Shown here: positions 22,611 through 34,839 of the stretch, one piece after another
Layout: each line of letters opens with the position of its first letter
Numbering within the stretch: the first letter of the stretch is position 1
NCBI GenBank assembly: GCA_951217055.1
Contig: OX578277.1
Span: forward strand, 99,451,511 to 99,515,510
Origin: Gerris lacustris
Lineage: Eukaryota > Arthropoda > Insecta > Hemiptera > Gerridae
Direction of reading: 5' to 3'
DNA: 64,000 nucleotides
Position numbers and translations under genes: made by a program
The notes under the pieces: model-generated
Databases searched by the model: none
What the model saw: the letters and a program-made list of their open reading frames with translations, nothing else
What the model was told of the DNA's origin: nothing

Positions 22611-23594
22611 CCCTAGAATGACACCGGGGGTCTGTATGACCCCAAGTAAAAGAGCTTAAGCGGATATCTTATTTCTGTGAATCACAGATGTTTTTTCTTC
22701 CTTGTCTAAATACTCTATACCTTCCTGCCCCCTTATTTCACCAATCAAAGGTATCAGTTTCTGTATAATCTTTGAACAGTGAGCATGTCAAGTGCTTCTG
22801 GGGTCTAGCTGACCCCACGGTGTAGTTACCCACCAATTTTTTTTCAGCCAACACTAATTTATTGTTACTCTAATCAACCCTCCATCAAGATGATTCTATC
22901 GCTCCTGATACAGACAACACTGAAATCACCATGAGCTATAATGAAACAAAATGTGGGACAGATTCGTTTGACCTGCAGGTGGCCTCAGCGGTTTTTCTTT
23001 GGTATATGCTTAATTAGGCAGGTGTTAACACTGCTATTCTTCATTGTATGGCCAACTGGCAAAAGAATCTACCACGGAAGGATTTTATTTTTGAATTAGG
23101 CTTCTCCCTAGTCAAACCATGAAGGCAAGGAATAAAAGACAAGAATGCTATGCAGTGATTGCCATGGTGCTATTTGTGATGAGCATCGGTTCTACAAATG
23201 CTTAGAATGCTAAAAGCTTCACTGAGGACATTTTGTATAATTTTGTGATTTTTCTGTCTTTTATTAGTTTCTTTTTATAAAATAAATAGTAGGAAATTTG
23301 TTAGCTTGCCATTTTTATGCTAGATTTTAATTTTTAAAACCAGCTTTGTTAAAACAAAAAGTTACTTTTTTTCATACCTTGCTTCATTATTAGCATTAGT
23401 TTGTAAGTCAATATAATTTTTTAAATTTTATTTTTCTTTCTTCTGTTCATTGCATTGGCCCTGTAGATTGAAATTAATATTTTATATTACAATAATATTT
23501 CACGCGTTTAAAGATAGAGCGGAAAACCTAGGTGGGGTCATATAGACCCCACGGTGTCTGATTAGAATGTGGAAATAACGGTGTCATTCTAGGG
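22611..23594 (+). mobile_element. piggyBac-type transposon, internally decayed
   Basis: 984 bp bounded by TTAA on both sides (22607-22610 and 23595-23598), the target duplication specific to piggyBac. The ends are a perfect 16-bp TIR, CCCTAGAATGACACCG, next to a palindromic GGGGTC...GACCCC motif that occurs at both ends and once inside near 22800. Intact ends with a broken transposase suggest a copy that could still be mobilised in trans. Confidence 0.92.
22874..23122 (+). pseudogene. piggyBac transposase remnant
   Basis: Fragments in shifting frames match the C-terminal half of the DDE_Tnp_1_7 domain: STLHQDDSI, then MSYNETKCGTDSFD (family: YN-x-T-K-G-G-V-D-x-x-D, which includes a catalytic Asp), then RWPQRFFFGICLI (family: R-R-W-P), then GVNTAILH with RKDFIFELGFSLVKP. 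A stop precedes the first block. About 8-10 residues are missing between the second and third blocks, and two frame changes occur. Not functional. Confidence 0.85.
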
Positions 23595-23599
23595 TTAAA

Positions 23600-25690
23600 A
23601 ATAGCTTGACCAAACATTGGGTATGGGCAGTTTTAAACCATTCCTTAAGGGCTAAGGGTGAAAATTGGCCTTAAAGGGCGAAATAGGGTGTTCCTTGGAT
23701 TTTTGTACTGATGGGTGTGTTTGTCGTAGAGACATGCAGTTTTCTGGAAATTGTTAAGTTTACAGTGTATTTTTAAGGAAAAGTTATATCTGTCGGGAAA
23801 TGGGTTTATTTTCAATGGGAAATTGTCTACGGTCAAAAAGTGCATTTTTTAAACACGTTTTTACATATAGCTTTTGAAATAATTGAAAATTTCAAATTTT
23901 TGTTCAAGGTTTTTGTAGATCCCGCAGAGTTCCATAGCCGGTAACAAGATTTTTTTTTACGTGCTCCCCCGCTTAGGGGCGACATCGGGAAATTTGTTTT
24001 TCGCCGATCAGAAAACCGGAGATATTTGGTACGGGGTGTCGTATATCGTTGGAAAGCCCTTGCGAAGAGTACAAAAGTGATGCAAAAACATTTTTAAAAT
24101 TTTCACGTTTCAGGCCCTTTAAAGCGAAAAAACACTTTTTACCACTTTTTTTCAAACGTTTTTCTGTATGGTTCACGTATCTCCTCCTAGGGAATTTATA
24201 CGACACTATTGGGCATTTGAGCCTTAAAAGCCTATGAAATGCTGCTCCTGGCGTTTTGCTTTAAAACTCGATGGTACTTTTACTTTTTGAGATATGGTAC
24301 CTTAAATTCAGAGGTATAAGATGGTACTTTGGAGGTACGTACAGAGAACACAAAAGTACTCTTCTACTCTGCTTCGTATGCTCTAAAAATGTGTTTTTTA
24401 AGGGGTAAGTGCAATTCCATTTTAGTACCTTCGAGGGGGGGGGGGGGGGGAAATCGAGTACCTCGGCGAAATACACACAAATATCGTGTTTTTTCGAAAT
24501 TTCGAATTTGACCTTCTGTACCGTTCGCAATTTTAATCGGACAGGGTTCAAAAGGGTACCGGGCTTTAGGTCATATTGTCCTCTTTAAGAATCCGGTTTG
24601 TTATTATATTTCTGATTCCTACTTCGGGAGCTACGTCTATGTGAAGGACGTCCTCCTTTGGTAGCCGCAACCAGAAGGGGACGTTGTACCGATTTGAAAG
24701 AGGTATAGTTGGAAAGGCCATTTAAAATGTACCAAATGTATGCAAAAATATTTTCGAAAAAATGTACTAGGTTGGACTTTATTGTACTTTTAGAGTGCCG
24801 AGGGGGTAGGTTACCCCACTCTGGGGCTAATAGCGTCGAGGGATTTATCAGCTCGAAAATATTCTTCGGTCAAAAGTTGGGCCAAATAACACTTGAACGC
24901 ACTGTACCCTTTTCGTACCTGTACCTTTGCGGGTTCGGGTACAGAGGTACTTTTATTACCACGGCAGTTGTAGGGCGCACTGTTATTTGTTATAATAAAA
25001 AATAAAAAAACAGCTCTCAAAAAGTGCGTGGTGAGTCCACTGTTGACCACTGCACTCCTAAGATTATTCTGTAACAAGATTGTCCATTTAGAACCCAAGA
25101 TCTACATTTAATTTAAGTATCTTTAGTACTTTTGGTACAAAAGGTACTTAAAGTCTGGGTAATGTGGAGATTAAATTTTTAATTTAAATGTGTTTCGTAA
25201 AGGTATCTTTATGTAGACATTTAGTAGACCTACTAAGGCCTTATAATGTGGTTGTACTGAAAAAAAAATTATTTATGTACTTAAAAGGGTACTTTTGGTA
25301 CCGGTTTGTCGATATACGCAAAAATACTCTGCTTTTTATTTGTTTTACTGTACCGTTTTTGCTTTTCATAGGATCGGGCTGAAACTCATATGGTACTTAC
25401 TACTTTATAGAAGTAAAGTTTGCGCGAATGAAGAACCTAACATTTTTTACTATACCCTGTCCATTAGGGGTACATAGTGTTGTACCTCTGTTTTAGAAAT
25501 GGTAAAAATAGTAGCTGACCGGTCGTTTTTGGTATAGTTGGAAAGCCCTTTAAGAGTACTCTAAAGTTGTATAAAACATTTTGTACTTTTTCACGTTTCA
25601 GGTCTTTTTTGTTGAAATAACATTTTTTTCGGTTAAATTTTTGAATTTTTTTTTTTAACCTAAGCTCAAAACCCGATTTGTTATTTTAAC
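23600..25690. repeat. Degenerate repeat array (GTTGGAAAGCCC units)
   Basis: The line TATAGTTGGAAAGCCCTTT plus ...GTAC-AAA...GCAAAAACATTTT occurs three times, near 24047, 24706 and 25536, followed in two cases by TTTTCACGTTTCAGG. GTACC/GGTAC words are strongly over-represented between 24290 and 25480. ORFs here are chance. This looks like an old tandemly duplicated element; class unknown. Confidence 0.5.
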
Positions 25691-25973
25691 GAGCGAGGTC
25701 TACTGTTCACAGAACTAATAGTTTAGGAGAGGGATGAATTTAGGATATTTGTAAATTATCTTATCAAAGAGGAAGGGGTATAGAAATAAGTGGGAGGGGT
25801 AGAATCTAGATATTCTCGCATAGTAAACTAATTTAATTGTTTCTTGATGGTAGTTTATAAACTTATCAAATTAACATAATACTCCGTATAGCGAAGCACG
25901 GGTATCCAGTTAGTTGTGAATAAATCCAAAAAATAACTGTTAATTTCTTATATCTATTCCAAGCAGTGGCGTA

Positions 25974-26157
25974 GCTACAGGGCATTGGGGGCCCCCGCAA
26001 AAACCTTTTGGGGGCCCCTCGCCAAACAAAATTGATGAGCAAAAAAAAAAAACTTCTTGCGTTTAGAACTGGGGGCCCCCTTGACGTTGATTTGGGGCCC
26101 CTGGCACTGGGGCCCGCCCACAATGCGGGCCCGCGCGGGCCCATAGTTACGCCACTG
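25974..26157. mobile_element. GC-rich MITE with TIR CAGTGGCGTA
   Basis: Starts CAGTGGCGTAGCTAC and ends GTTACGCCACTG, imperfect TIRs of a type seen in many animal genomes and usually classed with hAT-like MITEs. The inside is dominated by GGGGGCCCC runs, in sharp contrast to the AT-rich surroundings. The flanks (attccaag, ttgagaac) do not give a clean 8-bp duplication, so the superfamily is tentative. Confidence 0.65.
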
Positions 26158-26269
26158 TTGAGAACTAAAGTTTCTTAAACTTGTTCTTTTAAAAAATCAA
26201 ACAGAATTGAAACCACGAATGAAATTATGGCTTGCACTACAGTTCTCCTGGAGTTATTATACAGACTGC

Positions 26270-27120
26270 ACTGAAAAAAATGTTCGTACAAAACAAGTGT
26301 AAAATCATATGAATCATAGTTCATTGGTTAAAATTGGTCACTCGGGGTAAGCTACTATGTTTTACAGAATGCGATTTCTATGATTCTTGCATTATGAATT
26401 TGCACATGAAACATGGAGTCGTTATCTATATTGAGGAAAGAAGATATCTGGTTATGAAACATAGATGGGGCTGTCTATGTATCACAGGGAACGTATTAGC
26501 AGTGATCTTTGAAACAAAGATCACTGGTTAATAAGTGATCTGGGAAACATAGATATCCTCCTATGTTTCGGTGTACGGCAGTTTAAAGTATGTCCATGAC
26601 TCATGGTAAATAGTCTATGCTTCATCAATTAATCCCTAATCATCACAGTCCTTTTGCGCCACTTGTACATGTAAGATCGTCAAGTTCTTATGAATTACAG
26701 TAGGTTACCCATAAATCTCAGTTATTATTACTATGAATAACCCTCTCTGTACAAGTATTACCGTACTGCAGCTTTATTGCAGGCCATGAATTACAGATAA
26801 GCTCTTATGTTTCATGGTGCAGTAGACAGTTGCAGGCCATGCCTCATGGTAAAAAGTGTATGTAGCATCCATTAATCTCCAATTATCATAGTCCACTTGT
26901 ACGTGTAACATTGTCCACTTTCTAAGAATTACAGTACCTTACATATAAATTTCAGTTAATACTACTATGAATTACCCTCCCTCTGTAAAAGTATCACAGT
27001 TACTTTTCTATGTTCCATTGTATTGCATTATAGTTCTCTCTATAATACATGGTTTATAGTGCATACATCTTGCACTGTGCCACTTGTACCACAGGTATGA
27101 TTAACTGTGATACATGGCTA
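26270..27120. repeat. 240-bp duplicated segment in a larger repeat
   Basis: 26585-26770 and 26825-27010 align: CTCATGGTAAA...CACTTGTAC, GAATTACAGTA, TACTATGAATTACCCTC. The opening, CACTGAAAAAAATG at 26269, resembles the end seen at 33836-33850 (reverse), so both may belong to one element family. No coding capacity seen. Confidence 0.5.
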
Positions 27121-27129
27121 GCATTCTAT

Positions 27130-27329
27130 GATGCAAAGATGACCCTGCCAATTTTAGGCAAAACTGAAAACTAAAACGAAAATCTAGGGAAAAAATAGTT
27201 GAGCTATTATAATTTTAAGATTTTAGCTAAGAGCCAAAATCCTAAAATTATAATAGCACAACTATTTTCTTCCTATTTTTCGCTTTAGTTTTCAGTTTTG
27301 CCCAAAATTGGCAGGGCCATCTTTGCATC
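27130..27329. mobile_element. Palindromic MITE, 200 bp
   Basis: The left arm (GATGCAAAGATGACCCTGCC, then AATTTTAGGCAAAACTGAAA) and its reverse complement on the right pair over about 95 bp with few mismatches, around a short loop at about 27228. No ORF. Unit age looks moderate since the arms differ at several positions. Confidence 0.8.
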
Positions 27330-27834
27330 ACACAATGCATATTTACAGTAATTGTATGCATGGTGAATAGGGTTTTGACAACAAATTAAAAGAAATTAAG
27401 CATGAAAAAATATATTTTATTTTCTGATACCAAACAAAAATGATTACTTAACTAAAATTATGTGAAGAAAATCAGACACATGATGAAAAAAACTTGTAAA
27501 TTTAAATCCATACGCATATATGATAATTAAATTTATACGATAAAATTATGCAAATTACTTTTCTTTACTATTTCATTTACTAACAATTATGTTATTTTAC
27601 AATTATACTATTTTATTTTTTTATGTACAATTTTTATTTTTTATTTTACAATTATAACAGATTGATTAAAAAAAAAATTTAAATTAAATAAAGGAAAACA
27701 AATTATGAATCCAAAATAAATCCTAAAAATATTTATAAATCCCAGTCATATTTATTCATTATATTATAGTACCCATTAATTAATTTTAAGTAATACAAAA
27801 AATTACATTAACGAGTGACATCACAATAAAGTAA

Positions 27835-28418
27835 TAGTCCATGAGATAGCGTGCAGAAAAGTGTCTGACCAAGCTAAAATTTTGTGTATAAGTAAATGTT
27901 TTGGCACCTTTTATGAATATATGGTCGGCTAAGTTCGTCTGCGGGACAAGCTTGGCAGTAGCATTTGAAAAAAAAAAAAAAAAAAAAAAAAAAAAACGGT
28001 GGAGAGTGGCCATGTCCCGCCCTCTTTGGTGGACAATGTGATTCTCATGATCCTGAGTACGAACTTAGTTAGTAGACCAATTTTTAATTTGATGGTAATT
28101 TGTCACGTAATAATTAGTTAGTCAAGTATGACTCGAAAAGTGTTCCCCTGTCAAGGGACAAATTACCATCAACTTGATAATTTGTCTACTAACTAAGTTC
28201 TAACTCAGGATCATGAAAATCAGATTGTCCACCAAAAAGGGCGGGACATGGCCGCTCTCCACCGGTTTGTTTTTTTCAAATGCCTAATTGCCAAACTATG
28301 TCCCTGAGACGAACTTAGCTGCCCACATATTCTTAAAAGGCACCAAAACATTTACTTATACACAAAATTCTAGCTTGATGTTAGTCAGACACTTGTTTGC
28401 ACGCTATCTCCTGGACTA
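27835..28418. mobile_element. Family G long fold-back element
   Basis: 584 bp, almost wholly palindromic: the TAGTCC-ATGAGATAGCGTG start pairs with CACGCTATCTCCTGGACTA at the end, and the arms include TTCGTCTGCGGGACA, a long A tract (27968-27996), GGTGGAGAG, and CATGATCCTGAGTACG. Two other copies lie at 49742-50150 and 63020-63520. Transcripts would fold into a 270-bp hairpin. No transposase. Confidence 0.8.
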
Positions 28419-28817
28419 TAATAAATAATAAATTAATTTATATCAATAGAAAATGTATATTATATCAATAACAATGTTATATCTAACAAATAACAATGTC
28501 ATATTTAATAAATAAATTTATACAATAATTAATAAAATTATAGGTAATATTTCTCGACAAATTTCATTAATTTGTAAAGCTCAAATTAAATAAAACAATT
28601 TAAATAAATTCTGTTTTTCTTAAATGTTTATTACAAATAATTAATAAAAGTATAAGTAATATTTTTTGACAAATTTTAAAAGTTATTTACATTAATTATT
28701 TATATTTTTTATATACAAATTTTGTATTTATTTTTTTGCTGCCCATGAGTAATTTAATGTAAATCCAAGGGTTTAAAAATAAATTTGAGGTGTGCAAATA
28801 AGTAAGTTTTAACATAC

Positions 28818-29842
28818 TCGTATATCTCTGCCTTTGATGAATTCCAACCAGACTTCGCTTACGCCGGGATCTTTTTAGGATGTAGGAGATAAGAAATAGG
28901 GCTCCAATGTTCTCCGACAGACCGTTCCCAACTGGAAAAATAAATAACACCAACCAAATTAATATTATAATTTATATCAGTAAGCAAAATCACCTCACAA
29001 GAGTGCCTGAGTAAAATGTCAGAGCCAGAAGGAAATGTGTACTACATGGTACACCTTTATAAATTTGTTTTATTAATAAAACAAATTTAATTATATATTT
29101 ATTGAATAAAAAACCAAGCTAAGTTAGTCAGAAGAAACTATTACTTCTTCAGATATATTATAGAAGAGGGTAGTGATGTGAGTCGATAATATTCCCATTG
29201 GGGAGGGAATTTAAAAATGGGAATATTCCCAATGATTTTCTGGTAATATTCCATAAATGGAAATTTATAAAAACGTTTAATATTTTTGTAGTTTAATTAA
29301 ATAAATTAAAACAAATGGGTACAAAATTGTTTTTAAAAGCAGTGTAATGTATCATGTATAATTATTTTAAATTAATGTTTACAATTGAAATGAGATATTA
29401 ATTTGACTGCTTATGTAATAGTATTTACATTAGCAATTAATTTTGTATCTTGCAATCAATAATTTTTCAATTTGTTTAAAGATCAAGATGATTGTTAAGT
29501 TCAGAGTCCAGGGATTTCCTATTTTGTTGAGAAATAATTATTATTCTTTTTTTTTCTTATACCTAATATACAAAAAAAGTTTAATTAGACTTAATTTATG
29601 TATAATTAATAAACAATTAATTACGTAGGCATTAACCAGTAATTGTGTTAGGTTTTACTAAAAATCATAAATTCCTGGGAGTTTATAAAAATTCACAGGA
29701 ATATTCAAATGATTCTAAATTCCCGGGAATTTTACATAACCAGTAAAGGGGAAATTTACCTTTAATTGTTTGGATGGTTGAAGAGATGTGAGCCTGTCAT
29801 ACAGTATGTTCTCCCTTTCAGGGTATTGAAGTCACAAAGAAG
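28818..29842 (-). other. Possible spliced minus-strand transcript (two exon-like blocks)
   Basis: Block 1 (29842-29760): acceptor after a T-rich tract ending GTTGTAG; donor AATTAAAG|GTAAAT. Block 2 (28931-28818): strong acceptor TTATTTTTCCAG, open frame GNGLSENIGALFLISYILKR, donor-like GTATGT. Block 1 has a stop just before its donor, so if the blocks are joined the transcript may be non-coding or start in block 2. I do not recognise the peptide. Confidence 0.3.
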
Positions 29843-30827
29843 CTACAACAAAATTACACAAAAATATAATTAGTGAATAAAGAAAATTTAATTAATAAAA
29901 TATTTATATAGACTTATCTTGCAATATAAGATTAAGATGCAATATGATTGCAAAAGAAGTAATGATATATACAAAATATATTGATACCCTTTATGAACAA
30001 TGATTGATTATGATCGAATCGAATCCAAACCAAGGATTTTAATTTTAAGTCTTATTTAAATGAAAAAAAAAAAAAAAAAAGACCGGAATCGTTTTAAAAT
30101 GTCGGAATTTAAATTGAAAGTAAAGTTAAGTGTTAAAAGTAAATCGTACAATTATAAACAGGTGGGTCACGTAGTTCAAATTTACCCAATTAATTGGTTA
30201 ACAGAACTATGCTGATATTATATAAAGATGAAACTTACTTGACAACTAAGTATGGAGAAGAGAGGAGTCGAATCACTGACCATCCGCCTTCGTGTAACTA
30301 TTAAATTATGAAGCACAAGTAATTAACACAACCGACATTAAAAAATAAAACTCACTAATATAATAACTACAAACTATATTATAATAGCAAAAGCCAGGTT
30401 GACGTTGCTGACTGAAAGTGAACCGCTTCAATAGAAGGTTCACGGACGACTGAGCTAAGATTGAAGAGGAAGGGGTAGGGAGGGAGGCGTCTCTGAAGGG
30501 ACAAACAAGGGGGTAGGGGAAGCGTTTAGGCCAGCAACCTCTGAGTCAAGTGTAAAATCCCGTGTATCTAAGGAAGGGTTTTAAAACATAGTTAAACCAT
30601 AAATTTTCTACAAAAATCTGTAATGCAATATTGACCCCATTTCGCTACCATGTAACACAGAAGTGTAAATAAATCAAGGTAATCACAAGATTCGCTGAAA
30701 ATAATCTGGAAAACAAAGACATTTTGTTAAAGACTTTTTTGCTGACATCATTTCCTCAGAATATCTAATTATGTGAAATAAAAAGTCAAAAAAAGTTGTT
30801 GACCCTCATTAGGTAAAAATACATTGG

Positions 30828-31020
30828 GTACTTCTTTAGATTGTTACTCCCCTATGTTTTTTTAGATTAAATGACTTTGTTTAATAACTCTTAAGTAAAA
30901 AGGAGTGCATAGTCTAATGTTATTTGGGACAAAGGAATATCACACTTCTGTTTTGATAGGGGAGTAACAGTCTAAAGAAGAACATTCCGTACACCTTCTT
31001 TAGATTGTTACTCCCCTTTG
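30828..31020. repeat. Family H copy
   Basis: TTCTTTAGATTGTTACTCCCC appears at both ends in the same orientation, with its inverse (GGGGAGTAACAGTCTAAAG) in the middle. This is the fullest copy together with 39045-39296. The stretch between, AATATCACACTTCTG, also recurs at 39170. Confidence 0.65.
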
Positions 31021-31739
31021 TTTTTTTATTTATAAAAAAAACACATTCAAAACAATGATTACTTTTCTATATTTCAGAAAAATTCAAAAAATCAACTCAC
31101 TCATTTTAAATATATTTCTTTTACGTTTATATGAACTGTTTTGAATATTTTAGGTAACGGGCGTATATACGGTACGGACGGTTTTAGGTACGGACATATA
31201 TATCGCACTGCGTGAATACAAAGGCCGTAACTCAAAAACAACTATTATTGGGAAAATGCTATGGAAGTTATTTGGTTTTTTAAAAACTAAATTACGGTAT
31301 ATCTGTACTACAATGAAACTTCTTTTTGTTGTTTTTATAAAAAAGCACAATACCTTTTGATATTAGAATACATAAATGGTATTTGGTTTTTATTTTTTTA
31401 ATATTTAAAAAAAATATATTTTGAGATGTGTCCCTTGTATTCTCACAGAGCGATATGGTCTATTACACAAGCATACTTATACTTAAATATAGACTTTGAG
31501 AAGCTGGACGATAAATTTTAAAATTTATATGCTTAAGTTATATGACGGAAATATATACTGAGGAGCGTTTGTTGCCATTTGAAAATAGATATTGATACAA
31601 CACTTTTTGCTTTCAACGTGGGCCTTGGACAATCTTCGTTGTCGACGCAATGTGTCCTGCCTATATATAATAAATAATTTACCTCTATAAATTTAATTAT
31701 GGGTGATGTGTGTGCAATCTAAAATCTATAATGAATAAT

Positions 31740-32625
31740 GAAATTTGTATGGTAGGTCAGAATCAACATAATGTTAGTTCCATGTAAGTTTCAACCTTCG
31801 GGACCTATTAGTTTCTCTTCCACAAGCGCACAAACATACTTTTATTAATGAATGTATACTTCACTATATTTTTCAAAAACTATGATTCATCGACGACGGA
31901 ACTGTGTTTTGTCGATAAAACGATGATTCGACGATAAAATAACATAAAACATGGGTTTTTATATAAATCAGCAATCTCTGCCACTAACTTACCCCGATTT
32001 TTTTTAGTGTTTGCACTTATATCTTCCAAATGAGTCACCTGATTGTAATTGTAAGTCGAATGTAGCCCACAGATGGTCCTATATTATTTTAAACCGTCTG
32101 CCATCTTTTAATTTTGCTTAATTGATACTTTTAGCTATGTGCCACACTAAAATTGGCAGACTATTTTAAATCAGTCGTCATTGTTTTGATATTTTACATG
32201 AATTAAAGAACCAATTTAGTAAAATTTAAAGAGCACAGACTGTTGAAATTTATCTAGGGCTATCTGCGGGTTTCTTTCGACAAACAATCATAATTTCTTA
32301 GTAACCAAATGAGTACTTTTGAAGATATAGGTGTAAATAAATGTATGTTTGTGTGCATGTGGAAGAAAAACTAATGGGTGCAGAGGAAGGCTGAAACTTA
32401 TATTGGACCAGAAATGGGCCAGTTATGACCTTCTATCTAAATTTCATTAAAATGGGACGAGTAGTTTTTATGATACAATATTAGGTTGGTTCGCAAAAAT
32501 TGAGTGACAGACAGACAGAACCAAAGATGTTCCCTAATGAATGATGTTCCTAAATTATCACAAAATATTTTCGTTCTTTATAACGATCACATAGCTTCCG
32601 TTACCTTCGGTAAGCTTGGAAGCAA
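31740..32625. mobile_element. Family D mosaic
   Basis: The left part follows family D direction (CATGTAAGTTTCAACC, CACAAGCGCACAAACATA). The right part is reversed (GGAAGCAA end hairpin TTACCTTCGGTAA at 32600-32612; GACAGACAGACAGAACC). The GTGCCACAC end motif lies in between at 32140. This arrangement suggests two partial copies in opposite orientation. Confidence 0.55.
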
Positions 32626-32859
32626 AAATACTTTCTGAACATATAATACTGCTTTAACGGTTTCTAGTTGTTAAAAACTAGGCAGATTACTTTTAAAACG
32701 TAATTTTTCCACGCTGATGTCATCATTACATTTTATATAGTATGCAATACATAATAATTATAGGTGTCATATTCTAATCAAAGTATATGTGGCTGCAATC
32801 CAAATTTACCAAAATTTGTTCATTCTATATCAGGTGAAACTCGTGCATGCATTATAGAT

Positions 32860-33180
32860 GCATTATAGATTATTAGAATTTATAACGGTGTCACTGGTTT
32901 TACTAAAAAAAATTGTATTTGAAAAAAATTGTCTGTCTCGTCGAATAGACGAAGTTATAATTTTTTTCCGTCCTAAAATTCCAGTATTAATATTGAGGTT
33001 CACGTTGCGTGCGAACACTTGGGCGGATGCGCAGTCCAACGAACTCATCCTGGGTATAGGTAAAATGAGCATCTGTACCAAATTTCATCAAAATCGGTCA
33101 ACTTTTACTCAAGTTATCGTCATACGTTTCAGACACACACAGACACGTGCATATATCGTTGAATGTGTATAGGAAGCTAG
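32860..33180 (+). repeat. Family A copy
   Basis: Contains TCGAATAGACGAAG, CGTCCTAAAATTCCAG, GTCCAACGAACTCATCC, ACCAAATTTCATCAAAATCGG and a short CACACAGACACG tract, in + orientation. It is among the better-kept copies of the core. Confidence 0.7.
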
Positions 33181-33349
33181 TTACGATCGCTTCATTTATG
33201 CAGGTGATAGCCCTAAACGCAAGTTTTTTTTCCCCGAGGGCTTATAGTTAAAATAGAGGGGAGGGGGAGAGGGTATTTTGTCCTAAACAAGCAAAAAATA
33301 CAACTCGAAAGGTGTGAGTTAGACACCATTCATTGAAACCCAGTCAATT

Positions 33350-33850
33350 TCACTCAAATCATAGGAAATATCAAATTTATGATCTGTGAAACATAGATAT
33401 CCGTCAAAATGCATGGCCTTTTTCATTATTGATAATGGTCCATGTTACATCTTTTTTAAACTGTGATATATAGTTTGTAATTCATTGAAACATAGTTTGT
33501 TCTCTACATTCCATTGGTAATTTCATTTCGGTTAATTTCCCATATTACATATGCATTAAACTAAGATTCATAGCTTGCTAAACTATATTGTAATTTCACT
33601 TTTGATTATAGTTTTGACTTCTATGTTTCATGTGCCTATTACTGTATCACATTACCAACATAGTTTATACCACATGATTCACAGCTAAAGTTATATTCCT
33701 TCACTATAGTTTTCAAAAACTATAATTCATCGACAACGGATCTGTGTTTTGCCGATAAAACGATGATTCCATGATAAAATAACATGAATCATGGGTTCTT
33801 ATATAAAACAGCAATCTCTGCCACTATCTGACCCCGATTTTTTTCAGTGT
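33350..33850. repeat. Direct repeat partner of 31855-32010
   Basis: 33695-33850 and 31855-32010 align closely: CTATAGTTTTCAAAAACTAT, ACGATGATTC, CATGGGTT, ATCAGCAATCTCTGCCACTA, CCCCGATTTTTTT. The repeat is 1.84 kb apart and includes the CACTGAAAAAAATCGGGG end (reverse). The segment before it (33360-33690) resembles 26330-27110 in word use. Confidence 0.6.
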
Positions 33851-33910
33851 GACATGCTTTTCGATGTCTCAGTGATTAGGTAAACACTATCGTACACTTG
33901 TTAAGTGCAA

Positions 33911-34034
33911 CTAAGCCTCTATTAATTCATCCTTAAGGCAATATTTGATTGCATCACCTTTGGAATTATAGGTTTCGAGTAAGACGTATGCATCTTCATC
34001 TTCGAATGCATATTGTATAAGATTTAATAGTAGA
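33911..34034 (-). other. Possible minus-strand terminal coding exon
   Basis: After GATCTCCAG on the minus strand a frame of 40 codons reads LLLNLIQYAFEDEDAYVLL, continues ETYNSKGDAIKYCLKD, and ends ELIEA-stop. The acidic, mixed composition is unlike chance ORFs in AT-rich DNA, but the length alone is compatible with chance and the region before the acceptor is not pyrimidine-rich. Family unknown. Confidence 0.25.
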
Positions 34035-34839
34035 CTGGAGATCTACGTGCTAAGTTATTTCCCCTAATTTAAGTTGTCATATATAAACATTCGATTTCTG
34101 TTGCATACAATTTTCACTTTATACAAATATCAATAGTCCATTCATGTATTCTTCAAAGCATCTTTTTACACTGTATAATAAAGAAAGACGGATCTTAGTT
34201 TAGAAGAAAGTGAAAAACGAGAAGGTAGAATTAAAATTGAGTTGTTATTATTTGAGGATGTAAGATCAATTTTGATTATTTATGGTCGATATTGTTAATT
34301 CTTTTATTTATTGGTTTTTATCTGCAGTAATTTTTGTGTGAATTTAACCTTGTGACCTTTATATGGATACGAAGATTATCCGTAATCACGAAAGAGATTC
34401 ACTTTTTGTAGAAAGTTGTTTATCCAAACTGAGCAACAGTTGTGGCTAAATTACTCGAAAAGATTATTGGTTACTGTTACTTTATGTCGATTTCCAAGAA
34501 GGTGTAACCTTTTGGGATTGCCCAAATGGTTAAGCGTTAAGTACAATACCCGAAAATAATAAAGATTAAGACAGAGGTCTGTCTGGCCTATGTGCTTAAG
34601 AGTATGTATCTTCCAATTGAAGCAAGCTTCAAACACCGAAAATTATTGTTCTGATATAACTGGTGTCCTTATATTCTATAGCGCTGAATGCCAAATACAA
34701 TGTCATAAGTAGTTCCCTTTAAAAGAGAGGTTTAATAATAGCAGGTTATGTTTTTTAAAAGGCTGTTTGTCTTTATGAGAAAAACAAATGCCTAAAATTA
34801 TTATAAATACCCATTATTTATTTGATTGACATTTCTGCT

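Noticed and set aside
33072..33095. Conserved peptide KFHQNR-like found in many ORFs
   Set aside because: It is the translation of the shared repeat core; its neighbours are out of frame between copies, so a DNA-level module explains it better.
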